Positions 9,701 through 18,953 of a stretch of 64,000 nt of DNA are shown here, piece by piece. How positions within the stretch are numbered: the first letter of the stretch is position 1; the number at the start of each line of letters is the position of its first letter. Location of the stretch: assembly GCF_010119935.1 (NCBI RefSeq), contig NZ_CP048209.1, forward strand, positions 2,041,501 to 2,105,500, written 5' to 3'. The position numbers and the translations under genes are program-made. Below the pieces are notes generated by a model. The model ran no database searches, was not told the origin of the DNA, and saw nothing but the letters and a program-made list of their open reading frames with translations. The DNA comes from Paenibacillus lycopersici. Its GTDB lineage: Bacteria > Bacillota > Bacilli > Paenibacillales > Paenibacillaceae.

Positions 9701-9731
9701 AAAGACCGCACGGCTTAGGCTGTGCGGTCTT
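9701..9731 (-). terminator. Terminator of the upstream sulfate-binding protein gene
   Basis: GACCGCAC pairs with GTGCGGTC around an eight-base loop, followed on the minus strand by TTTCC. It lies just after the stop of the gene at 9751. Confidence 0.75.
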
Positions 9732-9750
9732 CTTAGGATATGCAGGCGAA

Positions 9751-10770
9751 TTATGGTTTATAGATTTTGTCGAACACGCCGCCGTCGTTGAAGAATTTGG
9801 CCTGCGCGCTGTCCCAGCCGCCGAAGTTCTTGATGTTCGTCAGCTCGAGGCTCTTGAATTGCTTGGCGTACTTGGCCGCAACGGCCAGGTTTGTCGGACG
9901 GTAGAAGTTCTGCGCGACGATCTCTTGGCCTTCGTTCGTGTAGAGGTAATCCAGATACGCTTTGGCGACGTCGCGCGTGCCGTGCTTGTCGGCGTTCTTG
10001 TTGACGACGGCAACCGGCGGCTCGGCCAGGATGCTGTAGGAAGGCGTCACGATTTCGAAGTCCTTCGGATGCTCCTTAAGCGCCAGATACGCTTCGTTCT
10101 CCCAAGCGAGCAGCACGTCGCCGATGCCGCGTTCCACGAATGTCGTCGTCGAACCGCGGGCGCCGGAGTCCAGCACCGGTACGTTCTTGTACAGCTTCGC
10201 GACGAAATCGGTCGCTTTCGCTTCGTTGTGGTTGTTATGCTTCAGCGCGTAAGCCCATGCCGCGAGGAAGTTCCAGCGCGCGCCGCCGCTCGTCTTCGGA
10301 TTCGGCGTAATGACGGAAACGTTCTTCTGAACCAGGTCGCTCCAATCCTTGATTTTCTTCGGATTGCCCTTGCGGACGAGGAAGACGATCGTCGACGTGT
10401 ACGGCGAGCTGTTCTTCGCGAAGCGGCTTTGCCAGCCGTCGTTAATGAGTCCGGCGCGCTGGATTTCATTGATGTCGTAAGCGAGCGCCAAAGTGACGAC
10501 ATCCGCTTCCAGGCCGTCGATGACGGAGCGGGCTTGCGCGCCGGAGCCGCCGTGCGATTGCTTGATCGTGACGTTCTGACCGGTTTTCTTCTTCCAGTAG
10601 GAAGCGAACGCCTTGTCGAACTGCACGTACAGCTCGCGCGTCGGATCGTAGGAGACGTTCAGCAGCGTGACGTCTTTCTTGGTCGTCTTCGCGGATGCGG
10701 CAAAGCTTGTGGAGGATAAGGACAGGATGAGCGTGATGACGGTAAAGACGATGAGCAGCTTTCTCTTCAT
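9751..10770 (-). CDS. Sulfate-binding protein, exported but without lipobox
   Basis: 339 residues from ATG 10770 (GGGGAG nine bases upstream). The open frame continues further upstream, but through a leader with its own promoter and hairpin. The protein belongs to the Sbp/CysP family: [46 protein letters not shown] and the [20 protein letters not shown] segment that lines the sulfate pocket. The signal peptide ends [10 protein letters not shown] with no cysteine, so signal peptidase I cleavage is expected and the mature protein should be released rather than lipid-anchored. It is divergent from, and closely similar to, the lipoprotein at 11284. No permease genes accompany it. Confidence 0.92.
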   Translation of the reverse strand: MKRKLLIVFTVITLILSLSSTSFAASAKTTKKDVTLLNVSYDPTRELYVQFDKAFASYWKKKTGQNVTIKQSHGGSGAQARSVIDGLEADVVTLALAYDINEIQRAGLINDGWQSRFAKNSSPYTSTIVFLVRKGNPKKIKDWSDLVQKNVSVITPNPKTSGGARWNFLAAWAYALKHNNHNEAKATDFVAKLYKNVPVLDSGARGSTTTFVERGIGDVLLAWENEAYLALKEHPKDFEIVTPSYSILAEPPVAVVNKNADKHGTRDVAKAYLDYLYTNEGQEIVAQNFYRPTNLAVAAKYAKQFKSLELTNIKNFGGWDSAQAKFFNDGGVFDKIYKP

Positions 10771-10821
10771 AGACAACAACTCCCCGGTATCGATATGTAT
10801 CCGCCGAGCATCGGTCCGGGC

Positions 10822-10895
10822 AAATAAAAGGAGGCCCCGAACGTCCGCTACAATCGTCGGCAATGAGCGCCAATAGCGGTTCGATCGAGGCCTCC
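10822..10895 (-). promoter_or_regulatory. Leader hairpin with terminator features (possible attenuator)
   Basis: On the minus strand an 11-base outer stem (10885-10895 with 10830-10840, one wobble) encloses inner pairings CCGCTA/TAGCGG and TTGGC/GCCGA and is followed by TTTTATTT. It lies between the promoter and the start codon of the lipobox-less sulfate-binding gene, where transcription must read through it. No S-box or T-box consensus was found. Confidence 0.6.
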
Positions 10896-10921
10896 GGTGG
10901 ACCGGTCGGCTTGATGGACTC

Positions 10922-10951
10922 ATCATAATCCAGACAATTCCAAGTTGTCAA
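10922..10951 (-). promoter_or_regulatory. Sigma-A type promoter for the lipobox-less sulfate-binding gene
   Basis: TTGACA (10951-10946), an 18-base spacer and TATGAT (10927-10922) on the minus strand. Transcription would start near 10915, about 20 bases before the leader hairpin. Confidence 0.75.
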
Positions 10952-11145
10952 CTAAGATTTATTCGATTTAAAAGGGGCGGTTACGGGCTGCACGCAGAGC
11001 GGGTTGCGGTCGGCACGAGGCTGTTTTCTGGGAGGGGATGGGTATAGAAGGGCAGAAAATGGGTCTGAAGGCCAGCCTCTCCGGATAGCTGAACCCCTAT
11101 ATAAGAAGAACTGATAGGTCTCATAAATTTCCCGAAAAAAATGAA

Positions 11146-11175
11146 TTGACAAGAAAGCTTATCCATTGCTAATAT
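11146..11175 (+). promoter_or_regulatory. Sigma-A type promoter of the sulfate transport operon
   Basis: TTGACA (11146-11151), an 18-base spacer and TAATAT (11170-11175). Just downstream (about 11182-11210) is a segment containing AACGGGTAGGAATA; its GGAAT half-site resembles CymR boxes of other Firmicutes. A repressor site there would block elongation. The CymR assignment is weak inference. Confidence 0.7.
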
Positions 11176-11283
11176 TGCCACATAACCAACTAAACGGGTA
11201 GGAATAAATTGTTTTAGCTACCGGTCAACGCGGCGCCGAAACAGGTTCATTATCTGTCAAACGATGATAAGGGGTGCTTTTAC

Positions 11284-12441
11284 ATGTCCAACATGAAAAA
11301 GAGAACGTTTGTACCGCTGAAAACGCTGATGATCCTGGTCGCTTTCGCGATCGCCCTGACCGGCTGCGGATGGGATTCGGGCCCGAACGAGAAATCCGGT
11401 ACTAACGGTGCCGCGAACCAATCCGGCACGAACGGCAAGACGGATGCCAACGCATCGAACGGCAATGCAGCCGAACCCGCGTCGACAAACGGCGACGGAT
11501 CGAAGAAGTCCGTTGAACTGCTCAACGTCTCCTACGATCCGACGCGTGAATTATATGAAGCCTACAATAAACTGTTCGCCGACTATTGGAAGCAGGAGAA
11601 GGGCCAGGACGTCACGATCAAGCAATCCCACGGCGGTTCCGGTGCGCAAGCCCGGGCGGTCATCGACGGCTTGAAAGCCGATGTCGTGACGCTGGCGCTC
11701 GGCTACGATATCGACTCCGTCGCGGATAAGGGCCTGCTCGCGTCCGATTGGCAGCAGAAATTCGATAACAACAGCTCGCCGTACACGTCGACGATCGTCT
11801 TCCTCGTCCGCAAAGGCAATCCGAAAGGCATTAAGGACTGGGACGATCTCGTGAAGAAAGGCGTGGGCGTCATTACGCCGAATCCGAAGACGAGCGGCGG
11901 CGCGCGCTGGAATTACCTTGCGGCCTGGGGCTACGCGCTGAAGAAGAACAACGGCGACGAAGCGAAAGCGCAGGAATTCGTCAAAGCGCTGTTCCACAAC
12001 GTACCGGTGCTGGATACGGGCGCCCGCGGCTCGACGACGACATTCGTCGAGAAGGGCATCGGCGACGTGCTGCTCGCCTGGGAGAACGAAGCGCTGCTGT
12101 CCAAGAAGCAGCTCGGCGATAAATTCGAAATCGTCTATCCGTCCCTGAGCATCCTGGCTGAGCCTCCGGTCGCCGTCGTCGACAAGAACGTCGACAAGAA
12201 GGGCACGCGGGAAGTAGCCGAAGCGTATCTGGATTACCTCTACACGGAACCGGCCCAGCAGGTCATCGCGCAGAACTTCTACCGTCCGCAGCTGGCTTCC
12301 GTCGCGGAACAGTTCAAGGATCAATTTCCGGAAATCCCGATGCTGAACATCGACGACGATTTCGGCGGTTGGGCAGAAGCGCAGAAGAAACATTTCAGCG
12401 ACGGCGGCGTGTTCGACCAGATCTATACGCCGGGCGCATAA
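11284..12441 (+). CDS. Sulfate ABC transporter substrate-binding lipoprotein
   Basis: 385 residues. The signal sequence ends in the lipobox LTGC, so the mature protein is anchored to the outer face of the membrane. A Gly/Asn/Thr-rich linker (about 35-75) precedes the Sbp fold: [73 protein letters not shown]. It delivers sulfate (or thiosulfate) to CysT-CysW. ATG 11284 follows AAGGGG; ATG 11293 is an alternative start. It is the first gene of sbp-cysT-cysW-cysA-yezD. Confidence 0.95.
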   Translation: MSNMKKRTFVPLKTLMILVAFAIALTGCGWDSGPNEKSGTNGAANQSGTNGKTDANASNGNAAEPASTNGDGSKKSVELLNVSYDPTRELYEAYNKLFADYWKQEKGQDVTIKQSHGGSGAQARAVIDGLKADVVTLALGYDIDSVADKGLLASDWQQKFDNNSSPYTSTIVFLVRKGNPKGIKDWDDLVKKGVGVITPNPKTSGGARWNYLAAWGYALKKNNGDEAKAQEFVKALFHNVPVLDTGARGSTTTFVEKGIGDVLLAWENEALLSKKQLGDKFEIVYPSLSILAEPPVAVVDKNVDKKGTREVAEAYLDYLYTEPAQQVIAQNFYRPQLASVAEQFKDQFPEIPMLNIDDDFGGWAEAQKKHFSDGGVFDQIYTPGA

Positions 12442-12465
12442 GCGAACGAGGAGCTGACTCTATCC

Positions 12466-13314
12466 ATGACGAGTTCCGCCAAGAAGAGAACGAAGCCGCG
12501 CAGCGTGCTTCCGGGCTTCGGCCTATCGCTCGGATTTACCGTATTCTACTTAAGCCTTATCGTTATCATTCCGTTAATCGGCATTGTCGTCAAAACGACC
12601 GGGCTGACGCCGGAGCAGTTCTGGAAGACCGTGACGAACGCCAGGGTGCTCGCATCCTACAAAATCAGCTTCCTGACCTCCTTCTTCGCGGCGCTCGTCA
12701 ATCTCGTCTTCGGACTGCTCATCGCCTGGGTGCTCGTCCGCTATAAATTTCCGGGCAAGAAACTGATCGACAGCTTGATCGACATGCCGTTCGCGCTGCC
12801 GACGGCCGTGGCGGGCATTTCCCTGACGGCCATCTACGCGCCGAACGGCTGGGTCGGCAAGCTGCTCGAGCCGCTCGGCATCAAAGTGGCGTTCACGCCG
12901 CTTGGGATTACGCTGGCTCTGATCTTCATCGGACTGCCGTTCGTGGTGCGAACGGTGCAGCCCGTGCTGCAGGACCTCGACCATGAGGTCGAGGAAGCCG
13001 CGGTCATGCTCGGCGCCTTCCGCTTGCGGACGTTCCGCCGGGTCGTGCTGCCGGAGCTGATTCCGCCGCTCTTGACCGGCTTTGCCCTTGCTTTCGCGAG
13101 AGGCATCGGGGAATACGGCTCCGTCGTCTTCATCTCCGGCAACATGCCGATGAAGACGGAGATCGCGCCGCTGCTCATCATGACGAAGCTGGAACAGTTC
13201 GATTACCGCGGCGCGACGGCGATCGCCCTCGTCATGCTCGTCGTATCGTTCCTGCTGCTGCTGCTGATCAACTACCTGCAATGGCGGAGCAATCGCCGCG
13301 TTGTGACGACCTAA
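12466..13314 (+). CDS. cysT: Sulfate ABC transporter permease CysT (CysU)
   Basis: 282 residues with six predicted membrane segments and the binding-protein-dependent permease coupling loop [23 protein letters not shown] (about 177-199). It pairs with CysW to form the sulfate channel driven by Cys[18 protein letters not shown] (about 212-228) is the typical CysT segment. It starts 24 bases after the binding protein behind GAGGAG. Confidence 0.95.
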   Translation: MTSSAKKRTKPRSVLPGFGLSLGFTVFYLSLIVIIPLIGIVVKTTGLTPEQFWKTVTNARVLASYKISFLTSFFAALVNLVFGLLIAWVLVRYKFPGKKLIDSLIDMPFALPTAVAGISLTAIYAPNGWVGKLLEPLGIKVAFTPLGITLALIFIGLPFVVRTVQPVLQDLDHEVEEAAVMLGAFRLRTFRRVVLPELIPPLLTGFALAFARGIGEYGSVVFISGNMPMKTEIAPLLIMTKLEQFDYRGATAIALVMLVVSFLLLLLINYLQWRSNRRVVTT

Positions 13315-13337
13315 GGACGACATAAGGAGGGATAGAC

Positions 13338-14207
13338 ATGGCTGGAGCTGTTACCGTACATTTGGCCGAGAAGACGGCGCGTCCGAAGCATATCACCGAA
13401 TCGCTCGTCGTCCGGATCGTCCTGACCGCGATCGCGCTGCTGTTCCTGGGCTTGGTCGTCGTGCTGCCGCTGCTGTCGGTCTTCATCGAAGCGTTCAAGA
13501 AGGGAACGGACGTGTACTTCGCGGCGCTGCGGGATCCCGACGCGCTGTCGGCGCTGAAGCTGACGCTGCTGACGGCGGTCATCGCCGTTCCGCTCAACAC
13601 CGTGTTCGGCGTCGCGGCGGCATGGGCGATCAGCAAGTTCCGGTTCAGGGGCAAGAACGTGCTCATTACGCTGATCGATCTGCCGTTCGCGGTGTCGCCG
13701 GTCATCGCGGGCCTCGTGTTCATCCTGCTGTTCGGCGCGCAGGGCTTCCTCGGACCGTGGCTCGACAATCACAATATCCAGATCGTGTTCGCGCTGCCGG
13801 GCATCGTGCTCGCGACGACATTCGTGACCTTCCCGTTCGTCGCCCGGGAGCTGATCCCGCTCATGCAGGCGCAGGGGGTGCAGGAGGAGGAAGCCGCCGC
13901 AAGCCTCGGGGCGAAAGGATGGCAGATCTTCTGGCGCGTGACGCTGCCGAACATCAAGTGGGGCCTGCTCTACGGCGTTATTCTATGCAACGCGAGAGCG
14001 ATGGGCGAATTCGGCGCCGTGTCCGTCGTCTCCGGCCATATCCGCGGAGAGACCAACACGCTGCCGCTGCATATAGAAATTTTATATAACGAATATCAAT
14101 TCTCCGCATCGTTCGCTGTCGCCTCGCTGCTCGTCATGCTGGCGGTGCTGACGCTGATCGTGAAGAGCTTCATCGAATGGCGAACCGCCAAGCAGCTTCC
14201 GAAATAA
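13338..14207 (+). CDS. cysW: Sulfate ABC transporter permease CysW
   Basis: 289 residues with six membrane segments. The EAA coupling loop reads [20 protein letters not shown] (about 185-204), and the CysW signature [20 protein letters not shown] (about 217-236) is followed by [16 protein letters not shown]. It partners CysT. Start ATG 13338 follows AAGGAGGG. The stop codon is directly abutted by a tandem 72-bp repeat, which separates it from cysA. Confidence 0.95.
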   Translation: MAGAVTVHLAEKTARPKHITESLVVRIVLTAIALLFLGLVVVLPLLSVFIEAFKKGTDVYFAALRDPDALSALKLTLLTAVIAVPLNTVFGVAAAWAISKFRFRGKNVLITLIDLPFAVSPVIAGLVFILLFGAQGFLGPWLDNHNIQIVFALPGIVLATTFVTFPFVARELIPLMQAQGVQEEEAAASLGAKGWQIFWRVTLPNIKWGLLYGVILCNARAMGEFGAVSVVSGHIRGETNTLPLHIEILYNEYQFSASFAVASLLVMLAVLTLIVKSFIEWRTAKQLPK

Positions 14208-14351
14208 GCTGATGCTTTCGAAGCGCGTTTTGTATTCATTGCCGTGTACCTGGCATTATGCTTCGCACAAAACTTTGAGGCTGATGCTTTCGAAGCGAGT
14301 TTTGTATTCATTGCCGTGTACTTGGCATTATGCTTCGCACAAAACTTTGAG
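14208..14351 (+). repeat. Tandem 72-bp duplication between cysW and cysA
   Basis: Units 14208-14279 and 14280-14351 differ at only two positions. Each contains CGAAGC ... GCTTCG and GTTTTGT ... ACAAAAC in the order A-B-A'-B', so the two pairings are mutually exclusive or form a pseudoknot. A diverged inverted copy lies at 37130-37199, so this is a dispersed family rather than a local slip alone. Confidence 0.92.
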
Positions 14352-14362
14352 GTGGGCTGAAG

Positions 14363-15427
14363 ATGCATATTGAGATTAGGAACGTCAACAAGTCATTCGG
14401 CAGCCATCAAGCCGTCCATGACGTGAGCTTCGCCATCGAGAGAGGCAAGCTGATCGGCCTGCTCGGGCCGAGCGGCGGCGGCAAGTCGACGCTGCTGCGC
14501 ATCCTGGCAGGGCTGGAGACGCCGGATTCCGGCGATATCTTCATTAACGGCCAGCGCGTCAACGACGTGCAGCCGCAGCTGCGCGGCATCGGCTTCGTGT
14601 TCCAGAACTACGCCTTGTTCAAGCATATGACCGTCTTCGATAACATTGCGTTCGGCCTGACGATTCGCAAGGCAAGCAAGGCGGAGATTCGAGCTCGCGT
14701 CGGAGAACTGCTCGACTTGACGGGGCTGCGCGGTTTCGAGCAGCGTTATCCGCATCAGCTCTCCGGCGGACAGCGGCAGCGTGTCGCGTTTGCGCGGGCG
14801 CTTGCGCCGCGGCCGGAGCTGCTGCTGCTGGACGAACCGTTCGCGGCGATCGATGCGAAGGTGCGCAAGGAGCTGCGAACTTGGCTGAAGGGCCTCATCG
14901 CCGAGCTCGGCATCACGTCGATTTTCGTCACGCATGACCAGGACGAAGCGGTCGAGGTGGCCGACGAGATGCTGATCGTGCAGCAGGGCCGGCTGGAGCA
15001 GCAGGGCTCGCCGCTCCATATATATACCGATCCGCGTACGGCGTTCGTCGCCGGGTTCATCGGCCAGTCGAGCATCGTCGAACAGCCGGGCAGTCTGCCC
15101 GGGTTCGAGCGAGCCGCGCTGGCGGATGGCGCACGGGCGATCATTCGCCCCGAGTTCGTGGAAGTGGGGCGCAAGGAAGAGCTCGCCTTCCCGTCCGCCG
15201 CCGTGCAAGGCAAAGTGCGCCATGTCTTCTTCCGCGGCGCGCATCTGGAGCTGGACGTGGAGGTCGGCGACAACCGGCTGTCCGCGCACCGGTCCCTCGA
15301 TCAGACGCCGCTGCAGCCTGGCGAGGATGTAGCCGTCCTGATTCATCGCATGTACGTCATTTCGGAAGAAACGGCGACGATGGTCGAGAATCCGCTCAAG
15401 ATCGATCCGCTGCCGGTTCATATTTAA
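14363..15427 (+). CDS. cysA: Sulfate ABC transporter ATP-binding protein CysA
   Basis: 354 residues. Walker A GPSGGGKST (about 36-44), signature LSGGQRQR (about 133-140), Walker B ELLLLDEPFAAID (about 151-163) and the switch histidine in FVTHDQDEA. A TOBE-like C-terminal part (about 240-345) follows. It powers the CysT-CysW channel. GAGGTGGGCTGAAG precedes the ATG; the ribosome site sits at the junction with the 72-bp repeat, so repeat structure could influence its translation. Confidence 0.95.
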   Translation: MHIEIRNVNKSFGSHQAVHDVSFAIERGKLIGLLGPSGGGKSTLLRILAGLETPDSGDIFINGQRVNDVQPQLRGIGFVFQNYALFKHMTVFDNIAFGLTIRKASKAEIRARVGELLDLTGLRGFEQRYPHQLSGGQRQRVAFARALAPRPELLLLDEPFAAIDAKVRKELRTWLKGLIAELGITSIFVTHDQDEAVEVADEMLIVQQGRLEQQGSPLHIYTDPRTAFVAGFIGQSSIVEQPGSLPGFERAALADGARAIIRPEFVEVGRKEELAFPSAAVQGKVRHVFFRGAHLELDVEVGDNRLSAHRSLDQTPLQPGEDVAVLIHRMYVISEETATMVENPLKIDPLPVHI

Positions 15428-15512
15428 TCGTCGTCGGACTTACAAGCTGCAGGCACTTATTCTTGTCAATGAAGAAGCACCTATTTAGCACCAATTTTAG
15501 GAGGGGTTTATG

Positions 15513-15725
15513 ATGGCGAAGCCAATCGTGTTGGACCAAGAATGGTTAGATCGCATTGCGACGCAAGTCAACGGGCTGGAATACGGATCGGTTCTGATTA
15601 CCGTGCACGACGGCCGCGTCGTCCAGATCGACAGAACCGAGCGCAAGCGGTTCGAGACGGGTTCGGCCAAGCAGCAGCCGCCGGCCCAGCTTGCCGGGGA
15701 TAAGTTGAAGGCCGTTGGCAAATAG
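15513..15725 (+). CDS. YezD-like small protein (DUF2292)
   Basis: 70 residues: EYGSVLITVHDGRVVQIDRTERKRF matches the YezD/DUF2292 pattern (EYGSVxIxIHDxxxVQIExTEK). The family is small, cytosolic, commonly found beside sulfur-assimilation genes, and of unknown function. Of two consecutive ATGs (15510, 15513) the second has better spacing from AGGAGGGG. It is the last gene of the sulfate operon; a terminator follows. Confidence 0.85.
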   Translation: MAKPIVLDQEWLDRIATQVNGLEYGSVLITVHDGRVVQIDRTERKRFETGSAKQQPPAQLAGDKLKAVGK

Positions 15726-15787
15726 GGCCTTAGCCATTTGCCCAGCGGATCTGGAAAGAAGCCTCTCTGACGGGAGAGCGAATAGCT

Positions 15788-15827
15788 AAACGCCCGAAAC
15801 TCGCTTTACGCTGAGCTTCGGGCGTTT
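15788..15827. terminator. Bidirectional terminator, sulfate operon / MMPL gene
   Basis: AAACGCCCGAA pairs with TTCGGGCGTTT between two convergent genes, with A/T runs on either side. Confidence 0.85.
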
Positions 15828-15849
15828 GCTGCATGTCGGGAAGAGGCTG

Positions 15850-18093
15850 CTATTCGCGATTCGCGGACTGCGCGCGCTCCTGTCCGACGTCCGTCGCTTG
15901 GGCCGGCCAGAACGAATACCGCCCGCACAGCACGATAAGCGCCGGGACAAGAAACGGCCGAACGATGAACGTATCCAGGAGCACGCCGAGTGCCGTGATT
16001 GTGCCGAATTGCACGAGCACTTGAATCGGGAGCGTGGCGAGCACGGCGAACGTGCCGGCCAGGATGAGACCCGCGGACGTAATAACGGAGCTTGTCTGGG
16101 ACACGCCTTCTTTGATGGCTTGGCGAAGCGGCATGACGCGGGATTTCGTCCAGATGCTCGAAACCATGAAGATATTATAGTCCTCCCCCAACGCCACGAT
16201 GAAGACGAATGAGTAAAGCGGGATGAGGCCTTGGATCGCATCCGCGCCGAAGAAGTAATGCAGGACGATCCAGCCGAGGCCGAGCGCGCTGCAATAGGAC
16301 AGGACCACGGTCGCGATCAAGAAAAGCATGGCAACGATGGAACGGAGGTAGACGAGCAGCAGAAGCGCGATGAGTATTAAGATGAACGGGATGATAAGCT
16401 TGGCGTCATCGCTTGTCGTTTGTCTCGTATCGTACTGCTCGGCCGTTTGTCCGCCGATCCATACCTTGCCGGCTGCGCCGTCGATTTCGGATTCCTCCAG
16501 CGCTTGTTCGGCGGCCGCTCTCAAGCCGGGCAGGCGATCGATCGCTTCATTGGAATAAGGATTGACGGCAAGTTCGACTTCATAGCTCAAGATTCCGGAA
16601 TCTTGGCTGCCTTGCCGGGCGTCGGCAACGTTCTTTACGTATGGCAGCGCCGTAAGCGCCTCCTTCACGCCGATCGATCTGCCCTCGGATTGAACGAGAA
16701 CCTGGACGGGAGCCAGCTCCCCCGCGTTGAAATGATCGCCGATCAGCGCGAAGCCTTCTCTGGAACCCATATCGGCGGGGAAAGAGGACAACGTGTCGAA
16801 CGTGTATTTGATTTGGGTGGCAAAAATCGCGCCGATCACCAGGATTAACGTCGCGAGGATCGTAATCCGCTTCGGTTTCTTGAGCACGAAATCGCCGAGG
16901 CGGTCGCTTGCCGTTGCCCGGACGCGAGGCGCCGGCAGCGGTTTGCCCTTTGCCGTGGCACGGCTGATCTCCATCTCGCGCGTACGCGGAACGAACGGGT
17001 AGAATGAAGCTCTGCCGATTATCGCGAGCAAGGCGGGAACCAGCGTCAGGCTTGCGATCATCATGATCAGGATCGCGAGGCTGAACGGAACCGCGAATCG
17101 GCGAACGGTGCCGTATTCGCCGAACAGCAGGACGAGCAGCGAGAATACGACGGTCAGTCCGCTCATGGCGATCGCGCCCGCGGAACCGCCGAAGGCAAGC
17201 TTCAGCGCGCCGAATATCCCGGCTTCTTCGTTCAATTCCTTGCGGAATCTTGCAATGAGGAAGAGACAGTAATCCGTCCCGGCGCCGAACAGCAGCACGG
17301 TCATGATCGACAGCGCCTGCGAATCGAAGCTTATCCAGCCCATATCGGCCATCCACCCGAGCAGCGGCGTGATAGCGCCATAAGCGAAGCCGACGGCGAC
17401 AAGCGGAATGAGCGCCAGTACCGGGGAGCGGTAAATGAGCAGGAGGAAAACGAGAACCAAGGCGACGGTCGCGATGAGCAGCGAAACGTCGGCGTTACCG
17501 AAAAGGCCCGACGCGTCGACGGCGATGCCGACCGGACCCGTGACGCGGGCGGCCAGTGCAGTGGAGTCGGTTAGCGCCGTCTCGAACGGGTGCTGATCGC
17601 CGAAGATGCGGTCGACGCGCTGTTCCAATTCATTCAAGCCTTCCTTCAACCCGTCGCTGTCGGCCTTCTTCTCGAAGAGCACCGGCTGCACGAACGTCGT
17701 ACCGTCCGCGGAAACCTGCTTCTTCATTGCGTCAAGAGGCATGCGGTCTAGCGGAACGGCGCTTTGCTGATGCGGGACGGGATTGGCCCCGAGCTGCTTC
17801 GAGAGCGCTTGGATGCCTTGCAAATCCGCGTCCGTCAACCCGTCTGCGCGAAACCAAGTAAGCAGTGCGGGCACACCGTCATCTGTCGAAAATTGCTGCT
17901 GGATCAACCGGGCGGCTTGCATGGACGGTTGGTCCGCGCCGAGGTTGCTTAGCGTGTCGTCCTTTCGCTCGTTCGCGCCGGGCAGCAGGGTGCTCAGCGT
18001 AGCGACGGATATAAGCCAAAGCGCGAGCGTCAGCCAACGTCCCCGGCGGCCGCCGACGGCCGCGGTTATTCGTTCCAGAGCAGTCATGTTCAT
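15850..18093 (-). CDS. MMPL (RND-like) family exporter
   Basis: 747 residues, close to B. subtilis YdgH/YdfJ. Two repeats each have one N-terminal membrane segment, a large outer loop and a block of five segments. MMPL landmarks include LFGAGTDYCLFLIARFRKEL (about 270-289), the counterpart VALGEDYNIFMVSSIW in the second half and a long cytosolic loop about 375-405. Such proteins export lipids, drugs or peptides with the proton gradient; the substrate is unknown. ATG 18093 follows GGAGAGG. A TetR gene lies immediately upstream, with a perfect palindromic operator in the 120-base gap. Confidence 0.9.
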   Translation of the reverse strand: MNMTALERITAAVGGRRGRWLTLALWLISVATLSTLLPGANERKDDTLSNLGADQPSMQAARLIQQQFSTDDGVPALLTWFRADGLTDADLQGIQALSKQLGANPVPHQQSAVPLDRMPLDAMKKQVSADGTTFVQPVLFEKKADSDGLKEGLNELEQRVDRIFGDQHPFETALTDSTALAARVTGPVGIAVDASGLFGNADVSLLIATVALVLVFLLLIYRSPVLALIPLVAVGFAYGAITPLLGWMADMGWISFDSQALSIMTVLLFGAGTDYCLFLIARFRKELNEEAGIFGALKLAFGGSAGAIAMSGLTVVFSLLVLLFGEYGTVRRFAVPFSLAILIMMIASLTLVPALLAIIGRASFYPFVPRTREMEISRATAKGKPLPAPRVRATASDRLGDFVLKKPKRITILATLILVIGAIFATQIKYTFDTLSSFPADMGSREGFALIGDHFNAGELAPVQVLVQSEGRSIGVKEALTALPYVKNVADARQGSQDSGILSYEVELAVNPYSNEAIDRLPGLRAAAEQALEESEIDGAAGKVWIGGQTAEQYDTRQTTSDDAKLIIPFILILIALLLLVYLRSIVAMLFLIATVVLSYCSALGLGWIVLHYFFGADAIQGLIPLYSFVFIVALGEDYNIFMVSSIWTKSRVMPLRQAIKEGVSQTSSVITSAGLILAGTFAVLATLPIQVLVQFGTITALGVLLDTFIVRPFLVPALIVLCGRYSFWPAQATDVGQERAQSANRE

Positions 18094-18164
18094 TCGTTCC
18101 TCTCCTTGGAATTCGGTCAGTTATCTAGCGCTTCATTAAATAAGCGCTGTAATTACGCCTTTCG

Positions 18165-18182
18165 GCTTATCAAGTGATAAGC
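18165..18182. promoter_or_regulatory. Probable TetR operator in front of the MMPL gene
   Basis: GCTTATCAAGTGATAAGC: perfect 8-base arms with a 2-base spacer, upstream of the MMPL start. The same motif occurs upstream of the TetR gene. Confidence 0.8.
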
Positions 18183-18213
18183 GGATTGTGTGAAAAAAGG
18201 CTAACCGGGACAG

Positions 18214-18882
18214 CTAAACCGAAGGGGGTTCAGCTGCCGATAAGCCGTAAAGCAATACGTTGACTAACATAAGCGCTTGTTGTTTGCAGGCGTTTATGTT
18301 TCTTCCCGCGCCTTCTCCCGCGCTTTTCGCGGCCGTGCTGCCCGGAGTGCCCACGGCCTGCGCGGCGAGCGTCTGATTGATGAGCCCCATGAGCAGGAGC
18401 GCGGACCTCTCGGCGTCGATGCCCGATTGCCCGGAGCTGCGAAGCTCCCCGGTTCGCTGGCCGTTCTCGAAAATCGAGACGATGGGCGCGAGATAGGCGG
18501 TTCTCCAAAGCGCATAAACCGCCGCCTGCGATTCCGGCGACAGTTCATGCCGGATGTCGTGAAACATCTGACCTAAATCCTCGGGATGATTGACGATCAT
18601 GTACGTCGTCACGTGAAGCAGGCATTCATGGATGGCGGGTCCGCGGTGAATGATCCGCTCCAGCGTTTTCCGAGTGCCTTCGCAGACGTAGCGCATGACA
18701 TCGACGTAGAGGGATTGTTTATCCGAGAAGTGATGGTAGAGCGCCGGCTGCGTGAGTGCGCAGGCATCTGCGATTTGCCGCGTCGAGACGGCGCGGTAGC
18801 CGTATGCCATGAACAGCTCTTTCGCCGTCTTGACGATCATGGCCCTTGTTTCATGCGATTGATTCGTTTTATGTGCTGCCAT
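18214..18882 (-). CDS. TetR/AcrR family transcriptional regulator
   Basis: 222 residues from ATG 18882. N-terminal TetR helix-turn-helix: ETRAMIVKTAKELFMAYGYRAVSTRQIADACALTQPALYHHFSDKQSLY (about 12-60). The C-terminal ligand domain has no family-specific signature that I recognise. It is cotranscribed with, or just upstream of, the MMPL exporter. Palindromes of identical design precede both genes, so it most likely represses itself and the exporter until a ligand binds. Confidence 0.9.
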   Translation of the reverse strand: MAAHKTNQSHETRAMIVKTAKELFMAYGYRAVSTRQIADACALTQPALYHHFSDKQSLYVDVMRYVCEGTRKTLERIIHRGPAIHECLLHVTTYMIVNHPEDLGQMFHDIRHELSPESQAAVYALWRTAYLAPIVSIFENGQRTGELRSSGQSGIDAERSALLLMGLINQTLAAQAVGTPGSTAAKSAGEGAGRNINACKQQALMLVNVLLYGLSAAEPPSV

Positions 18883-18906
18883 TCGTTCGGGTCCTTTCGC
18901 TGAATC

Positions 18907-18924
18907 GCTTATCGCTTGATAAGA
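18907..18924. promoter_or_regulatory. Probable TetR autoregulatory operator
   Basis: GCTTATC-G-CT-TGATAAG-A: the same arms and 2-base spacer as the operator at 18165-18182, with one changed base per arm, just upstream of the TetR start. Confidence 0.75.
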
Positions 18925-18953
18925 TCTTACATCGCCCGACGCTCGAACGTCAA

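Noticed and set aside
10771..10926. 52-codon N-terminal extension of the lipobox-less sulfate-binding protein
   Set aside because: It would run through the leader hairpin and place an internal signal peptide; ATG 10770 has a proper ribosome site.
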